From assembly GCA_017450435.1 (NCBI GenBank), contig JAFSTO010000056.1:124001-188000 (forward strand): DNA of 64,000 bases. Reading direction: 5' to 3'. The DNA comes from Paludibacteraceae bacterium (GTDB lineage: Bacteria > Bacteroidota > Bacteroidia > Bacteroidales > Paludibacteraceae). The stretch's first letter is position 1. Every line of letters begins with the position of its first letter. The notes beneath the pieces were generated by a model. The model saw only the letters and a program-made list of their open reading frames with translations, did no database searches and was not told the DNA's origin. The position numbers were made by a program, and so were the translations under genes. Positions 51,079 through 59,865 of this stretch are shown piece by piece.

Positions 51079-52077
51079 TCAGCCGATAGCCTGGTTAGCT
51101 GTTATCACAATCATTTGCACTATATCCTGCACTTTGCAACCGCGGCTAAGGTCGTTTACAGGAGCAGCTATGCCTTGCAGTATAGGACCGATAGCGTTAG
51201 CGCCGCTGAAGCGCTCTACCAGTTTATATCCGATGTTGCCTGCCTGCAGGTCAGGGAAAACAAGCACGTTAGCTTTGCCTGCCACAGGCGAGCCGGGAGC
51301 CTTGCTTGCGCCTACTTTTGCCACAAGAGCTGCGTCTGCCTGCAGTTCACCGTCGAGCTGAAGCTCCGGTGCCAACTCGTGCGCTATTCGTGTAGCTTCC
51401 GTCACTTTGTCTATAAGCTCATGCTTAGCGCTGCCTTTCGTCGAGAACGACAACATCGCCACGCGAGGCTCTATCTGACCGAGTGTGCGTGCTGTCTCGG
51501 CTGTGGAAACAGCGATTTGTGCCAACTCCTGTGCGTTAGGGCACGGGTTGACAGCGCAGTCGGCAAACACCAGAAAACCATCCTCACCAAGCTCTTTTGC
51601 AGGGGTGAACATAAGAAAAGCACCGCTGACGATACCTACACCGGGTTTGGTTTTCAGAATCTGGAAAGCCGGACGGATAGTGTCGGCTGTAGTGCCACGG
51701 GCACCTGCCAGCTCGCCGTCAGCATCGCCTGCCTTAATCATGAGACAACCTAAATACAGCGGGTCTTTAGCCTTAGCTACTGCCTGCTCCTCTGTCATGC
51801 CTTTCGCTTTGCGAAGCTCGTAAAGCAGATGAGCGTAGTCCGACATCTTGGGGTCGGTGGCAGGGTCAAAGATGGTGGCTTTGTCGATGTTTTTGTATCC
51901 GTTTTCTGCAGCCATGCGGCGGATGGTGGCAGGGTCGCCGATAAGCGTCAGCTCTGCTATACCCTCGCCCAGCACAATGTCGGCGGCTTCAAGAGTACGG
52001 GGCTCGTCACCCTCAGGCAATACAATACGTTTTTTGTGCGCTTTGGCACGTGCGGTCATTTGTGATAAGATGTCCAT
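51079..52077 (-). CDS. pta: Phosphate acetyltransferase
   Basis: 332 residues, the short form that consists of the catalytic PTA domain only (no N-terminal regulatory domain). It starts LSQMTARAKAHKKRIVLPEGDEPRTLEA and has the conserved SKAPGSPVAGKANVLVFPDL block near residue 250. It makes acetyl phosphate from acetyl-CoA, feeding AckA. First gene of the pta-ackA operon. Confidence 0.96.
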   Translation of the reverse strand: MDILSQMTARAKAHKKRIVLPEGDEPRTLEAADIVLGEGIAELTLIGDPATIRRMAAENGYKNIDKATIFDPATDPKMSDYAHLLYELRKAKGMTEEQAVAKAKDPLYLGCLMIKAGDADGELAGARGTTADTIRPAFQILKTKPGVGIVSGAFLMFTPAKELGEDGFLVFADCAVNPCPNAQELAQIAVSTAETARTLGQIEPRVAMLSFSTKGSAKHELIDKVTEATRIAHELAPELQLDGELQADAALVAKVGASKAPGSPVAGKANVLVFPDLQAGNIGYKLVERFSGANAIGPILQGIAAPVNDLSRGCKVQDIVQMIVITANQAIG

Positions 52078-52158
52078 TATTGTAGAATTTAGAGATTAAG
52101 TTACAAAGCGAAAAAGAATTAGACGCGACGTGATGCTTTGTACACGCTTTCTTTATTG

Positions 52159-52189
52159 CAAAGATAGTAAATAATGTCGGATATAACAA
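52159..52189 (-). promoter_or_regulatory. pta-ackA promoter
   Basis: Minus strand: TATCTTTG (52166-52159) with TTG (52189-52187), spacer 20 bases. It is 82 bases before the pta ATG and back to back with the promoter at 52227-52257. Confidence 0.75.
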
Positions 52190-52226
52190 TATAATATAGA
52201 AAAAATAAAAAAAAATGCGCAAAAGC

Positions 52227-52257
52227 TTTGCCAAGTAAAAAATTATTAGTAATTTTG
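52227..52257 (+). promoter_or_regulatory. Promoter of the OmpA-like gene
   Basis: TTTG at 52227-52230, 19-base spacer, TAATTTTG at 52250-52257. The leader to the ATG at 52364 is about 100 bases. Confidence 0.65.
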
Positions 52258-52363
52258 CGGCTTGAAATGATATGGGTGGCATACGGGTGTGCCGTAAAGC
52301 CCCATGTTGTTGCGTCAGATTATACATGAAAAACAAACCCAAACCAACATTGTATATATAATT

Positions 52364-54088
52364 ATGAAACGTCATTCTTTTCTCGCTTGCTTGCTTTTGT
52401 GCTGTGTCTCACTGACGGTGGCAGCTAAGGACATTATTGTCCCTGATACATTGACCGGAGGCATTTATCCCTACGAGAAAGGTGTTAAATATAGTAATGC
52501 AGCTCCGGAACCAAAGGAATCTCATTGGGTAATATATGTTCCGATGGGTATGACTTTTGCCGATATGGACGAGTCGAATGGCGCTAAGCTCGGCTCGGGT
52601 TTGAGCGACCTCACGGTGAACCTCGGTATAGGTGTCGAGTATGACTTTACACCTATTTGGGGTGTCCAATTGGAGTTTATGGCCGCTAACTATGGTAAGA
52701 ACTCCTTCACGGCAACCAAGCAGAGCGACGGTTCCCGCAAGGCGGGTACATCGTTCGGAAATATGTACAACATGGCTGCATTACTGTCGTTTGACTTTAT
52801 GGACGCCTTCTTCCCCAAGAGAAGACAGACGATATTCAACCTCTACGCTAATCTTGGTGGCGGTATCGGAGTGTTTACCTACACTCCGGAGTCAACCGAG
52901 GCGAGTGGAAACTTCTTCAAGCCGGTGTCTGTTAACACCAAGGCCGGCAGCGGATACGGATATGCACCGTTCTTCGCTTTCGGACTGCTTGCAGACTTCA
53001 ATATTACGAGAACATTCTCAATGGGTATCCGCGGTATGTATGACTACTACATGTCTGACCTGCTTGACGGACCGGTTAGGAAAGAGACGGGCTTGAACAG
53101 TGAGCCGCGTGCAAACAGCAACAATGACGGTCTGTTTACAGCCGACCTTGTTCTTCGCTGGAAGATTAACGCAAAAGAAAAGTCTCACGTATCTAACGCC
53201 AGCGATCGGATGATTGCAGATGCGGTGGCTATAGCAGAGGCTCGTGAGGAGCAGGTTCATCAGCAGGCTGAGGAGATTCGTAAGGCTATCAAGGACACCG
53301 TGGTCATCTCGCACAAGGACACTCTTGTTGTGATGAACGAGAAGCGTAAGACCCTGACGGCTGACGACTATTACTTCGTATATTTCGGCAACGACAAATA
53401 TTCGCTTGATGACCAGGCACTCGTAGATATCCAGAAAGTGGCGTTCCGCTTGGAGCAAGACTCTACCTTGTGTCTTGAGTTGGCCGGTTTCGCCGACAAC
53501 ACCGGTTCCAGCAAGCGTAACGAGGAACTGGCCAAGAGACGTTCGGAGGCAGTGCGTGACATGCTTGTCAACGTTTATGGTATTGATCCGAGCAGACTCC
53601 TGCCGATGGGTAAAGGCCAACTTACCAATGTCAAGTCTTCCTTCGCGCCTAACCGCCGTGTGAATATGCACGTTGTGACAAGAGAGCAGCTGGAGAAGAC
53701 CCGTCAAGAGGTAGAGGAGCAGGAGCGCAAGAAAGCTGAGAAGGTGGCAGAACGCGAGGCGAGAAAGTCCGGGGATGAAGCTACAGAGGCTGAGGCTCAA
53801 CCGGAAAAGTCGGAAGCAGAAAAGCTGTCGGAGCTTGACCTGCAATATGACCACGAGAAGTTCCTTGGCGTGGAGGTCGTTAATCAGAAGACAACACTCT
53901 CCAGACTTGCACGCAAATACTACGACAATACCAATTGCTGGGTATATATTTACAGAACCAACAGGGACGTCATCAAGTCGCCGTCATATCTCTGGCCTAA
54001 CTCCAAACTGTATATTCCGATTCTTTCAGATGATGAGAAGAATATTACAAAGGAAGAAGCCCTGGAGTTGATGAAAACTGTTAAGTAG
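52364..54088 (+). CDS. OmpA-family outer-membrane protein with C-terminal LysM-like domain
   Basis: 574 residues from the ATG at 52364; the extension to 52304 uses a non-ATG start. Signal peptide KRHSFLACLLLCCVSLTVAA. An N-terminal porin-like barrel (about 35-290) is followed by a linker helix, and an OmpA peptidoglycan-binding domain (LELAGFADNTGSSKRNEELA, then KRRSEAVRDM and FAPNRRVNMHVV). A charged repeat-like segment precedes a LysM-like end (TTLSRLARKYYDNTNCWVYI, LYIPILSDDE). It should anchor the outer membrane to peptidoglycan. Confidence 0.85.
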   Translation: MKRHSFLACLLLCCVSLTVAAKDIIVPDTLTGGIYPYEKGVKYSNAAPEPKESHWVIYVPMGMTFADMDESNGAKLGSGLSDLTVNLGIGVEYDFTPIWGVQLEFMAANYGKNSFTATKQSDGSRKAGTSFGNMYNMAALLSFDFMDAFFPKRRQTIFNLYANLGGGIGVFTYTPESTEASGNFFKPVSVNTKAGSGYGYAPFFAFGLLADFNITRTFSMGIRGMYDYYMSDLLDGPVRKETGLNSEPRANSNNDGLFTADLVLRWKINAKEKSHVSNASDRMIADAVAIAEAREEQVHQQAEEIRKAIKDTVVISHKDTLVVMNEKRKTLTADDYYFVYFGNDKYSLDDQALVDIQKVAFRLEQDSTLCLELAGFADNTGSSKRNEELAKRRSEAVRDMLVNVYGIDPSRLLPMGKGQLTNVKSSFAPNRRVNMHVVTREQLEKTRQEVEEQERKKAEKVAEREARKSGDEATEAEAQPEKSEAEKLSELDLQYDHEKFLGVEVVNQKTTLSRLARKYYDNTNCWVYIYRTNRDVIKSPSYLWPNSKLYIPILSDDEKNITKEEALELMKTVK

Positions 54089-54120
54089 TAAAACATATTG
54101 CAGTCGCATGTCGGCTGCAC

Positions 54121-54194
54121 GGTCCCATAGCTCAGTCGGTTAGAGCATCTGACTCATAATCAGGGGGTCCTAGGTTCAAGCCCTAGTGGGACCA
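54121..54194 (+). tRNA. tRNA-Met(CAT)
   Basis: Cloverleaf: acceptor GGTCCCA (54121-54127) with TGGGACC (54187-54193) and discriminator A; D-arm GCTC/GAGC; anticodon loop CTCATAA with anticodon CAT; T-arm with GGTTCAAGCCC. CAT could also be isoleucine tRNA modified to lysidine, but the overall sequence is Met-like. A terminator follows at 54203-54247. Confidence 0.93.
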
Positions 54195-54202
54195 CACTCA
54201 TG

Positions 54203-54247
54203 AAAAACAGGTTGGTAAGCTTTCCAAAGCCACAAACCTGTTTTTTT
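54203..54247 (+). terminator. Terminator downstream of tRNA-Met
   Basis: AAAAACAGGTT (54203-54213) pairs with AACCTGTTTTT (54235-54245), ending in a run of seven T. It separates the tRNA from typA. Confidence 0.78.
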
Positions 54248-54267
54248 ACGCTTTATTCTATACACAC

Positions 54268-56097
54268 ATGCAGAAACTTCGTAACATCGCTATTATTGCA
54301 CACGTTGACCACGGCAAAACAACGCTGGTGGACAAGATGCTTTATACCGCGCATCTCTTCCGCGATAACGAGCAGAAGGGAGAACTTATTCTTGACAATA
54401 ACGAGTTGGAGCGTGAGAGGGGTATAACGATTCTCGCCAAGAACGTCTCTATCGACTATAAGGGATATAAGATTAACATCATCGACACTCCCGGTCACGC
54501 CGATTTCGGCGGTGAGGTAGAGCGTGTTCTTAATATGGCTGACGGTGTTCTGCTGCTGGTTGACGCCTTTGAAGGTCCTATGCCGCAGACACGTTTCGTG
54601 CTGCAGAAGGCTCTCGAGATGAACCTTAAGCCGATTGTTGTCATCAATAAGGTTGACAAGCTGAACTGTCGTCCTGACGAGGTGCAGGAGGCAGTGTTCG
54701 ACCTGATGGTAACGTTGGATGCTACGGAGGAGCAGCTTGACTTCCAGACCATCTACGGTTCGGCTAAGAACGGCTGGATGTCCACCGACTGGCGCAAACC
54801 CACCACTGACCTTACTGCGCTGATGGACGCAATCATTGAGTATATACCTGAGCCACAGGTGCTTGATGGTACGCCGCAGATGCTTATCACTTCGCTCGAC
54901 TACAACCCATACGTAGGGCGTATAGCTGTCGGACGTATTCATCGCGGAGCGCTGACAGAGGGGCAGAACATTACTCTTGCCAAACGTGACGGCACGATGG
55001 TTAAGAGTAAGATAAAGGAACTGCGTACCTTCACCGGACTTGGTCAGATGAAGGTTGATAAAGTAGAGTGTGGTGACATCTGTGCATTGGTCGGTATTGA
55101 CGGGTTTGAGATAGGTGACACCGTGTGTGATTACCAGAACCCGGAGCCGCTTACTCCTATCGCCATTGATGAGCCGACGATGTCAATGGTCTTCACTATC
55201 AACGACTCGCCCTTCTTCGGCAAGGAGGGTAAGTTCGTTACTTCCCGACATATACACGAACGTCTGATGCGTGAACTGGACAAGAACCTTGCACTTCGCG
55301 TGGAGAAGAGTCCGGCAGACGATGTGTGGAACGTGTTTGGACGCGGTGTCTTGCATCTTTCTGTACTTATTGAGACGATGCGCCGTGAGGGCTATGAGTT
55401 GCAAGTGGGGCAACCGCAGGTTATCATCAAGGAGATTGACGGAGTCAAGTGTGAGCCTGTGGAGCAGCTGACGGTGAACACGCCCGAAGACTGTTCGGGA
55501 AAGATAATAGAGTACGTGGCGATGCACAAGGGTGAGATGACGGCAATGAACACCATAGGTGACAGACTGCAACTGGATTTCGTCATTCCTTCGCGAGGTA
55601 TCATAGGTATGAGAACATACGTGCTGAATATTTCGGCAGGTGAGGCGATAATGAATCACCGTTTTCTTGAGTATCAGCCTTATAAAGGTGAGATTGAGAA
55701 ACGTCAGAACGGCTCGCTTATAGCGATGGAAACCGGTACGGCTTACGCCTACGCTCTGGATAAACTGCAGGACAGAGGCAGGTTCTTTATTTATCCGCAG
55801 CAAGAGGTTTATGCCGGACAGGTAGTCGGCGAGAGCTCGAAAGACAAGGATATAGTCATCAACGTGACCAAGTCGAAGAAACTGACGAACATGCGTTCCA
55901 AGTCCGCCGACGACAAGGCGGTACTGCCACCGCCGGTAATCTTCTCCCTTGAAGAAGCGTTAGAGTATATCAAGGAGGATGAGTATGTAGAGGTGACACC
56001 ACAGTCAATGCGTATCCGCAAAATCATCCTCGACGAACTGGAGCGCAAACGTGCACGCTCGCGTGCAGGACTGCCTGCCGAGACTGACGAGGAATAG
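54268..56097 (+). CDS. typA: GTPase TypA/BipA
   Basis: 609 residues. G-domain motifs AHVDHGKTT (11-19), [16 protein letters not shown] and NKVD are followed by EF-G-like domains and the BipA-specific C-terminus ([20 protein letters not shown]). It is a ribosome-associated GTPase needed for stress and low-temperature growth. Starts just after the terminator, so it needs its own promoter; none was obvious. Confidence 0.97.
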   Translation: MQKLRNIAIIAHVDHGKTTLVDKMLYTAHLFRDNEQKGELILDNNELERERGITILAKNVSIDYKGYKINIIDTPGHADFGGEVERVLNMADGVLLLVDAFEGPMPQTRFVLQKALEMNLKPIVVINKVDKLNCRPDEVQEAVFDLMVTLDATEEQLDFQTIYGSAKNGWMSTDWRKPTTDLTALMDAIIEYIPEPQVLDGTPQMLITSLDYNPYVGRIAVGRIHRGALTEGQNITLAKRDGTMVKSKIKELRTFTGLGQMKVDKVECGDICALVGIDGFEIGDTVCDYQNPEPLTPIAIDEPTMSMVFTINDSPFFGKEGKFVTSRHIHERLMRELDKNLALRVEKSPADDVWNVFGRGVLHLSVLIETMRREGYELQVGQPQVIIKEIDGVKCEPVEQLTVNTPEDCSGKIIEYVAMHKGEMTAMNTIGDRLQLDFVIPSRGIIGMRTYVLNISAGEAIMNHRFLEYQPYKGEIEKRQNGSLIAMETGTAYAYALDKLQDRGRFFIYPQQEVYAGQVVGESSKDKDIVINVTKSKKLTNMRSKSADDKAVLPPPVIFSLEEALEYIKEDEYVEVTPQSMRIRKIILDELERKRARSRAGLPAETDEE

Positions 56098-56107
56098 GGA
56101 GTTGTTA

Positions 56108-56191
56108 AGTACCAAGTGACAAAGTACCAAGTGACAAAGTACCAAGTGACAAAGTGCCGCCAAAGTGTTAAGACGGTATTTGTTACCGTCT
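56108..56191 (+). repeat. Three 15-bp tandem repeats plus AGACGGTA hairpin
   Basis: AGTACCAAGTGACAA occurs three times in tandem (56108-56152), then a partial copy AGTGCCGCC. AGACGGTA (56171-56178) pairs with TACCGTCT (56184-56191). This is the clearest example of the dispersed repeat family. The 211-base gap before tig has no gene. Confidence 0.7.
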
Positions 56192-56308
56192 CTCAAGGTG
56201 GTTGGTCTATCAAAAGTACGATGTCCGAAGTGCAGCAGTGCGATGCTTGACGGACAGAATACAACTTTATGACAATAAAGAAAACATTAACAGTGAAATT
56301 ATATAATT

Positions 56309-57640
56309 ATGCAAATCACAAAGACAGACATTGATCAACTTAATGCGAAGTTGACACTCGTAGTTGAGCCTCAAGACTACGAAGAGAAAGTGCAAAAAGA
56401 GTTGCGCACCATACGCCAGCGTGCCAATATTCCGGGCTTCCGTCCCGGTAAGGTTCCTGCAAGCCTTATTCAGCGTCAATACGGTAAGGCTGTGCTTGCT
56501 GAGGAGATAAACAAAGTGATTGGTGAGCTCCTCTACAACTATATTCGTGAGCAGAAGCTTAATATCCTTGGTGAGCCTCTTTCCAATGAGGAAGACACAC
56601 CGGAGCTTGATTTTGACAACCAGACCTCTTTCACTTTCGTCTTCGATATAGCTCTTGCTCCTGAGTTCAATGCGAAGCTTACCGCGCAGAACAAACTGAC
56701 GGAGTATCAGATTGAGGTGACCGACGAGATGGTTGACAACCAAGTTAAGGCTTACGCTGAGCGTTTCGGTTCGTATGAGAGCCCGGAGACAGCAGATGAG
56801 AACGACATGCTGCGTGGCGACCTCTTGGAACAGGCTGAGAACGGCAAGAAAGTAGAAGGACAGGTTCTTACACCTGCATATATGTCGGCAGCACAGAAGA
56901 AACTGTTTATCGGCGCCAAGGTGGGAGACGTTATCACCTTCAACCCGAAAAAAGCTTTCAAGAACGAAGCAGAACTGACCTCATTGCTTAAGATTAGCAA
57001 AGAGGAGGCACAAGACCTTAAGTCAGACTATACTTTTACCGTAAGCGGCATCAACCGCCACACGGCTTCACCTATTGACCAGTCGCTCTTTGACAAGGTT
57101 TACGGCGAGGGCACTATTGCAGACGAGGCTGCTTTCCGTGCTAAGATTCGCGAGGAGATACAGGCCAATATGGATGAGGACGCCAAGTATAAGTTCGGAC
57201 TTGACGCCAAGGCTGCCGTGATGAAGAAGATGGAGAAAGTGGCGTTCCCCGAGCCGTTCCTCAAACGCTGGCTGAAGGTGGCAAACAAGGACCTTACTGA
57301 CGAGCAGATTGAGAAGGACTGGGATAAGACTCTTGACCAGCTGCGTTGGCAACTTGCCAAGGACCAGTTAGCAGAGCAGTTCGACATCAAGGTGGAAGCA
57401 GACGAGGTGCGCGCATACGCCAAAGAGGTGGCTCGTATGCAGTTCATGCAGTACGGCATGAGTCATGTGGAGGACCAATATCTGGAGTCGTTCGCACAAG
57501 ACATGCTCAAGGACGAGAACCAGACACGCGGGTTGTACGACCGAGTGCAGGAGAATAAGATTTACGCTGCACTGAAAGACGTGGTGAAGATTGAAACGAA
57601 GAAAATCTCACAGGAAGACTTCGGCAAACTCTTCAAATAA
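56309..57640 (+). CDS. tig: Trigger factor, peptidyl-prolyl isomerase chaperone
   Basis: 443 residues. The ribosome-binding N-domain carries GFRPGKVPASLIQRQYGKAV (44-63). A long FKBP-like and C-terminal helical region follows (about 150-440). Trigger factor folds nascent chains at the ribosome. Bacteroidetes forms are divergent in the isomerase domain, as here. No promoter recognised; the gene follows repeat DNA. Confidence 0.92.
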   Translation: MQITKTDIDQLNAKLTLVVEPQDYEEKVQKELRTIRQRANIPGFRPGKVPASLIQRQYGKAVLAEEINKVIGELLYNYIREQKLNILGEPLSNEEDTPELDFDNQTSFTFVFDIALAPEFNAKLTAQNKLTEYQIEVTDEMVDNQVKAYAERFGSYESPETADENDMLRGDLLEQAENGKKVEGQVLTPAYMSAAQKKLFIGAKVGDVITFNPKKAFKNEAELTSLLKISKEEAQDLKSDYTFTVSGINRHTASPIDQSLFDKVYGEGTIADEAAFRAKIREEIQANMDEDAKYKFGLDAKAAVMKKMEKVAFPEPFLKRWLKVANKDLTDEQIEKDWDKTLDQLRWQLAKDQLAEQFDIKVEADEVRAYAKEVARMQFMQYGMSHVEDQYLESFAQDMLKDENQTRGLYDRVQENKIYAALKDVVKIETKKISQEDFGKLFK

Positions 57641-57683
57641 AACAGACTACAGCACGTTATGCGACACATGTCGCACGATGTTT

Positions 57684-57726
57684 ATACACAACAGAGACGG
57701 TCAGAAAGACCGTCTCTGTTGTGTAT
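57684..57726 (+). terminator. Long hairpin downstream of tig
   Basis: ATACACAACAGAGACGGTC (57684-57702) pairs perfectly with GACCGTCTCTGTTGTGTAT (57708-57726): 19-bp stem, loop AGAAA. No T run follows. It contains the AGACGGTC core of the dispersed repeat family and probably acts as a terminator or mRNA stabiliser. Confidence 0.6.
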
Positions 57727-57812
57727 ATGAACATATATCCCGACCTTTTTTCGCCACCGGGTGTTCCGACATTGTTTCGCCCAAGGGTAGAGACGTTAAC
57801 GTTGTTCGTGCG

Positions 57813-59804
57813 TTATTTTCTTCGTGCGGTGAGGCGTTGTATGAACGAGTAGGTTGACTCGCCGCTACGTGCGTATTCGTTCAGGAGTATATTATCCTCT
57901 TCTTCCTCTATATGTTGGGCTGGGAAAAGCACTATCACGTTTTTGTCTGCGAAGTGTCGTCTTATCGTCTGCGGCACGTTGGTCATGTCTTCCGCCCACG
58001 ATGTTGTTGAGCGTCGTGCCTGTACTATTATCAGCAGTTCGTCGTCGCTCATCGTTGTTGATATGCGTGGTAGTATCGTCCATGAGTTGATTGTCTCTTG
58101 CGTTGCTTCTGCATGCAGTTGTTCTACGATGTTACCCACACACTGCTGCCAACCGTTGTAGTCGTACTCTTTCTCTGCGTTGACGGGCACAAGGACACGC
58201 ACTGTGCGGATGTTCGATAGCGGTGTGACGGCGTTATATAGCCAAATCTGCTGTCCCGCCAGCGGTATAAGCGGACCGACGGCTTTGCCGAACCCTTTTT
58301 CCTCCTTGCCTATTGTCATGCCTGTCACCACATGTGTTATTCGTCTGTCTTTGACTACGGCTCTGATGCCGTTAGGTACGTTCACGGCTTTCTGCTTGTG
58401 CATATAGATGTTGATGTCGTGTTCCGCCGCCTGTCGTGCCGTATCGTTAAGCAGGCGGTCGGCAGCCGCAGTGTCGTCGTCAGTGCGTAGTATAGCAGCG
58501 GCGTGGAGACGTGTTTCGGGGTGACGGTTAAGGAGCAGGATAGCAAGCTCCAGCAGACCTCTGTTGGTGTCGGGATTGGCCACAGGCAGCAGCACTTGAC
58601 GCTCGGTGTTGTTGCTGTCGGTATTGTCACTCATGCCGGTCTGTTCCGACTCATCAGCAAGACTACGAGCCGCTTGCTCGGTGAAGAATGAGGCGACGAT
58701 GCATGACGCCAGAATCATCAGTATCGTACCGTTCAGCACCTCCTCCGACAACAGATGTGTGCCGTCAGGCATGATGATGCCGTAACCTATCGTCACTGTG
58801 GCTAAGGCGCCGGCAGCGTGAGCGTTACTCAGACCATAAAGCATGCGACGACGGGCACGAGAGAACCCCATTATCTTTTGTGCTATGAGAGCGGCTACCC
58901 ATTTGGAGACTAACGCAACAACAATCATCACAACTGCCACCATCGCTGCTGCCCAGCCCTGAGCTAACACTCTGAGGTCGATGAGCGTGCCTACGCTAAG
59001 CAGAAAAACCGGTACGAACACGGCATTGCCAACGAAAGTTATTCTGTTCATCAGCGGCGACAGGTGCGGGATATGTTTGTTGAGCGAGAGTGCTGTCAGA
59101 AAGACGCCGAGTATAGGCTCTATGCCTGAGAGGTATGCCAGTGCTCCGCCGATGGTGGCGAGCAGCATGACGAAGAGCCATTCGGCTATAGAGTCGTTGT
59201 AGCGGTAGAAGAACCAGCGTGCTATACGCGGCATCACAACGAAGATGAGCGTGAGCATCACTGCACTACCTGCCACCATTCGCCATATAAGCGACATCGA
59301 CGCCGTCTCCTGTTCGGCAATGCTACTCACTGCCGCAAGGATAATCATCGCTCCCGTCACAGCGAACACCGTTCCGCCCACGGCTATAGCTACCGACTTG
59401 TCGCGCTGCACACTGTAGCGGCTGACTACAGGCCAGGTGATAAGCGTGTGGGAGGAGAAGAGTGAGGCGAAAAGCAGGGTGGTGAGCCAAGGCATTGAGA
59501 GCCACATACCGGTAGCGATACCAAGTAGCAGAGGAATGAAAAAAGTCAGGCAGCCGAAGAGGATACTACGTTTGCGCTCGCGGCGAAAGTCGTCGATATC
59601 GATTTCTACTCCTGAGAGGAACATTATATATAGTATTCCTAACTGACAGAAGAGGTCTAACGTCGGCGTTCTGTCCACCAGGCCCAAGGCATGCGGGCCA
59701 ATCACTATGCCGGCGAGGATGAGTCCGACGATTGACGGCAGGTGAATCTTGCGGCACAATAGCGGCACGATAAGAACCAGTGCCAGCACCAAGGCTATTG
59801 TCAA
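57813..59804 (-). CDS. CPA2-type cation/proton antiporter with UspA-like tail
   Basis: 663 residues. Residues 1-380 have about 12-13 membrane helices (IALVLALVLIVPLLCRKIHL; LSGVEIDIDDF; GVFLTALSLNKH) typical of monovalent cation/proton antiporter family 2. The C-terminal 260 residues are cytoplasmic and resemble a universal-stress-type nucleotide-binding region with DTNRGLLELAILLLNRHPET. The start is a TTG at 59804; no in-frame ATG occurs before the upstream TAA, so a non-ATG start is likely. uvrA ends 62 bases upstream. Confidence 0.82.
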   Translation of the reverse strand: MTIALVLALVLIVPLLCRKIHLPSIVGLILAGIVIGPHALGLVDRTPTLDLFCQLGILYIMFLSGVEIDIDDFRRERKRSILFGCLTFFIPLLLGIATGMWLSMPWLTTLLFASLFSSHTLITWPVVSRYSVQRDKSVAIAVGGTVFAVTGAMIILAAVSSIAEQETASMSLIWRMVAGSAVMLTLIFVVMPRIARWFFYRYNDSIAEWLFVMLLATIGGALAYLSGIEPILGVFLTALSLNKHIPHLSPLMNRITFVGNAVFVPVFLLSVGTLIDLRVLAQGWAAAMVAVVMIVVALVSKWVAALIAQKIMGFSRARRRMLYGLSNAHAAGALATVTIGYGIIMPDGTHLLSEEVLNGTILMILASCIVASFFTEQAARSLADESEQTGMSDNTDSNNTERQVLLPVANPDTNRGLLELAILLLNRHPETRLHAAAILRTDDDTAAADRLLNDTARQAAEHDINIYMHKQKAVNVPNGIRAVVKDRRITHVVTGMTIGKEEKGFGKAVGPLIPLAGQQIWLYNAVTPLSNIRTVRVLVPVNAEKEYDYNGWQQCVGNIVEQLHAEATQETINSWTILPRISTTMSDDELLIIVQARRSTTSWAEDMTNVPQTIRRHFADKNVIVLFPAQHIEEEEDNILLNEYARSGESTYSFIQRLTARRK

Positions 59805-59865
59805 TATGGGTGAGTTGGTAACGATAATAAGGTGTGTGTTGTGGCACCCGGTGCCGTGTTATGTG

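Noticed and set aside
53018-53854. Long antisense open frame opposite the OmpA-like gene
   Set aside because: It shadows a clear OmpA domain and shows no recognisable protein features or gene spacing.
56108-56152. CRISPR-like array
   Set aside because: The three repeats are directly adjacent with no spacers and no cas genes are present.
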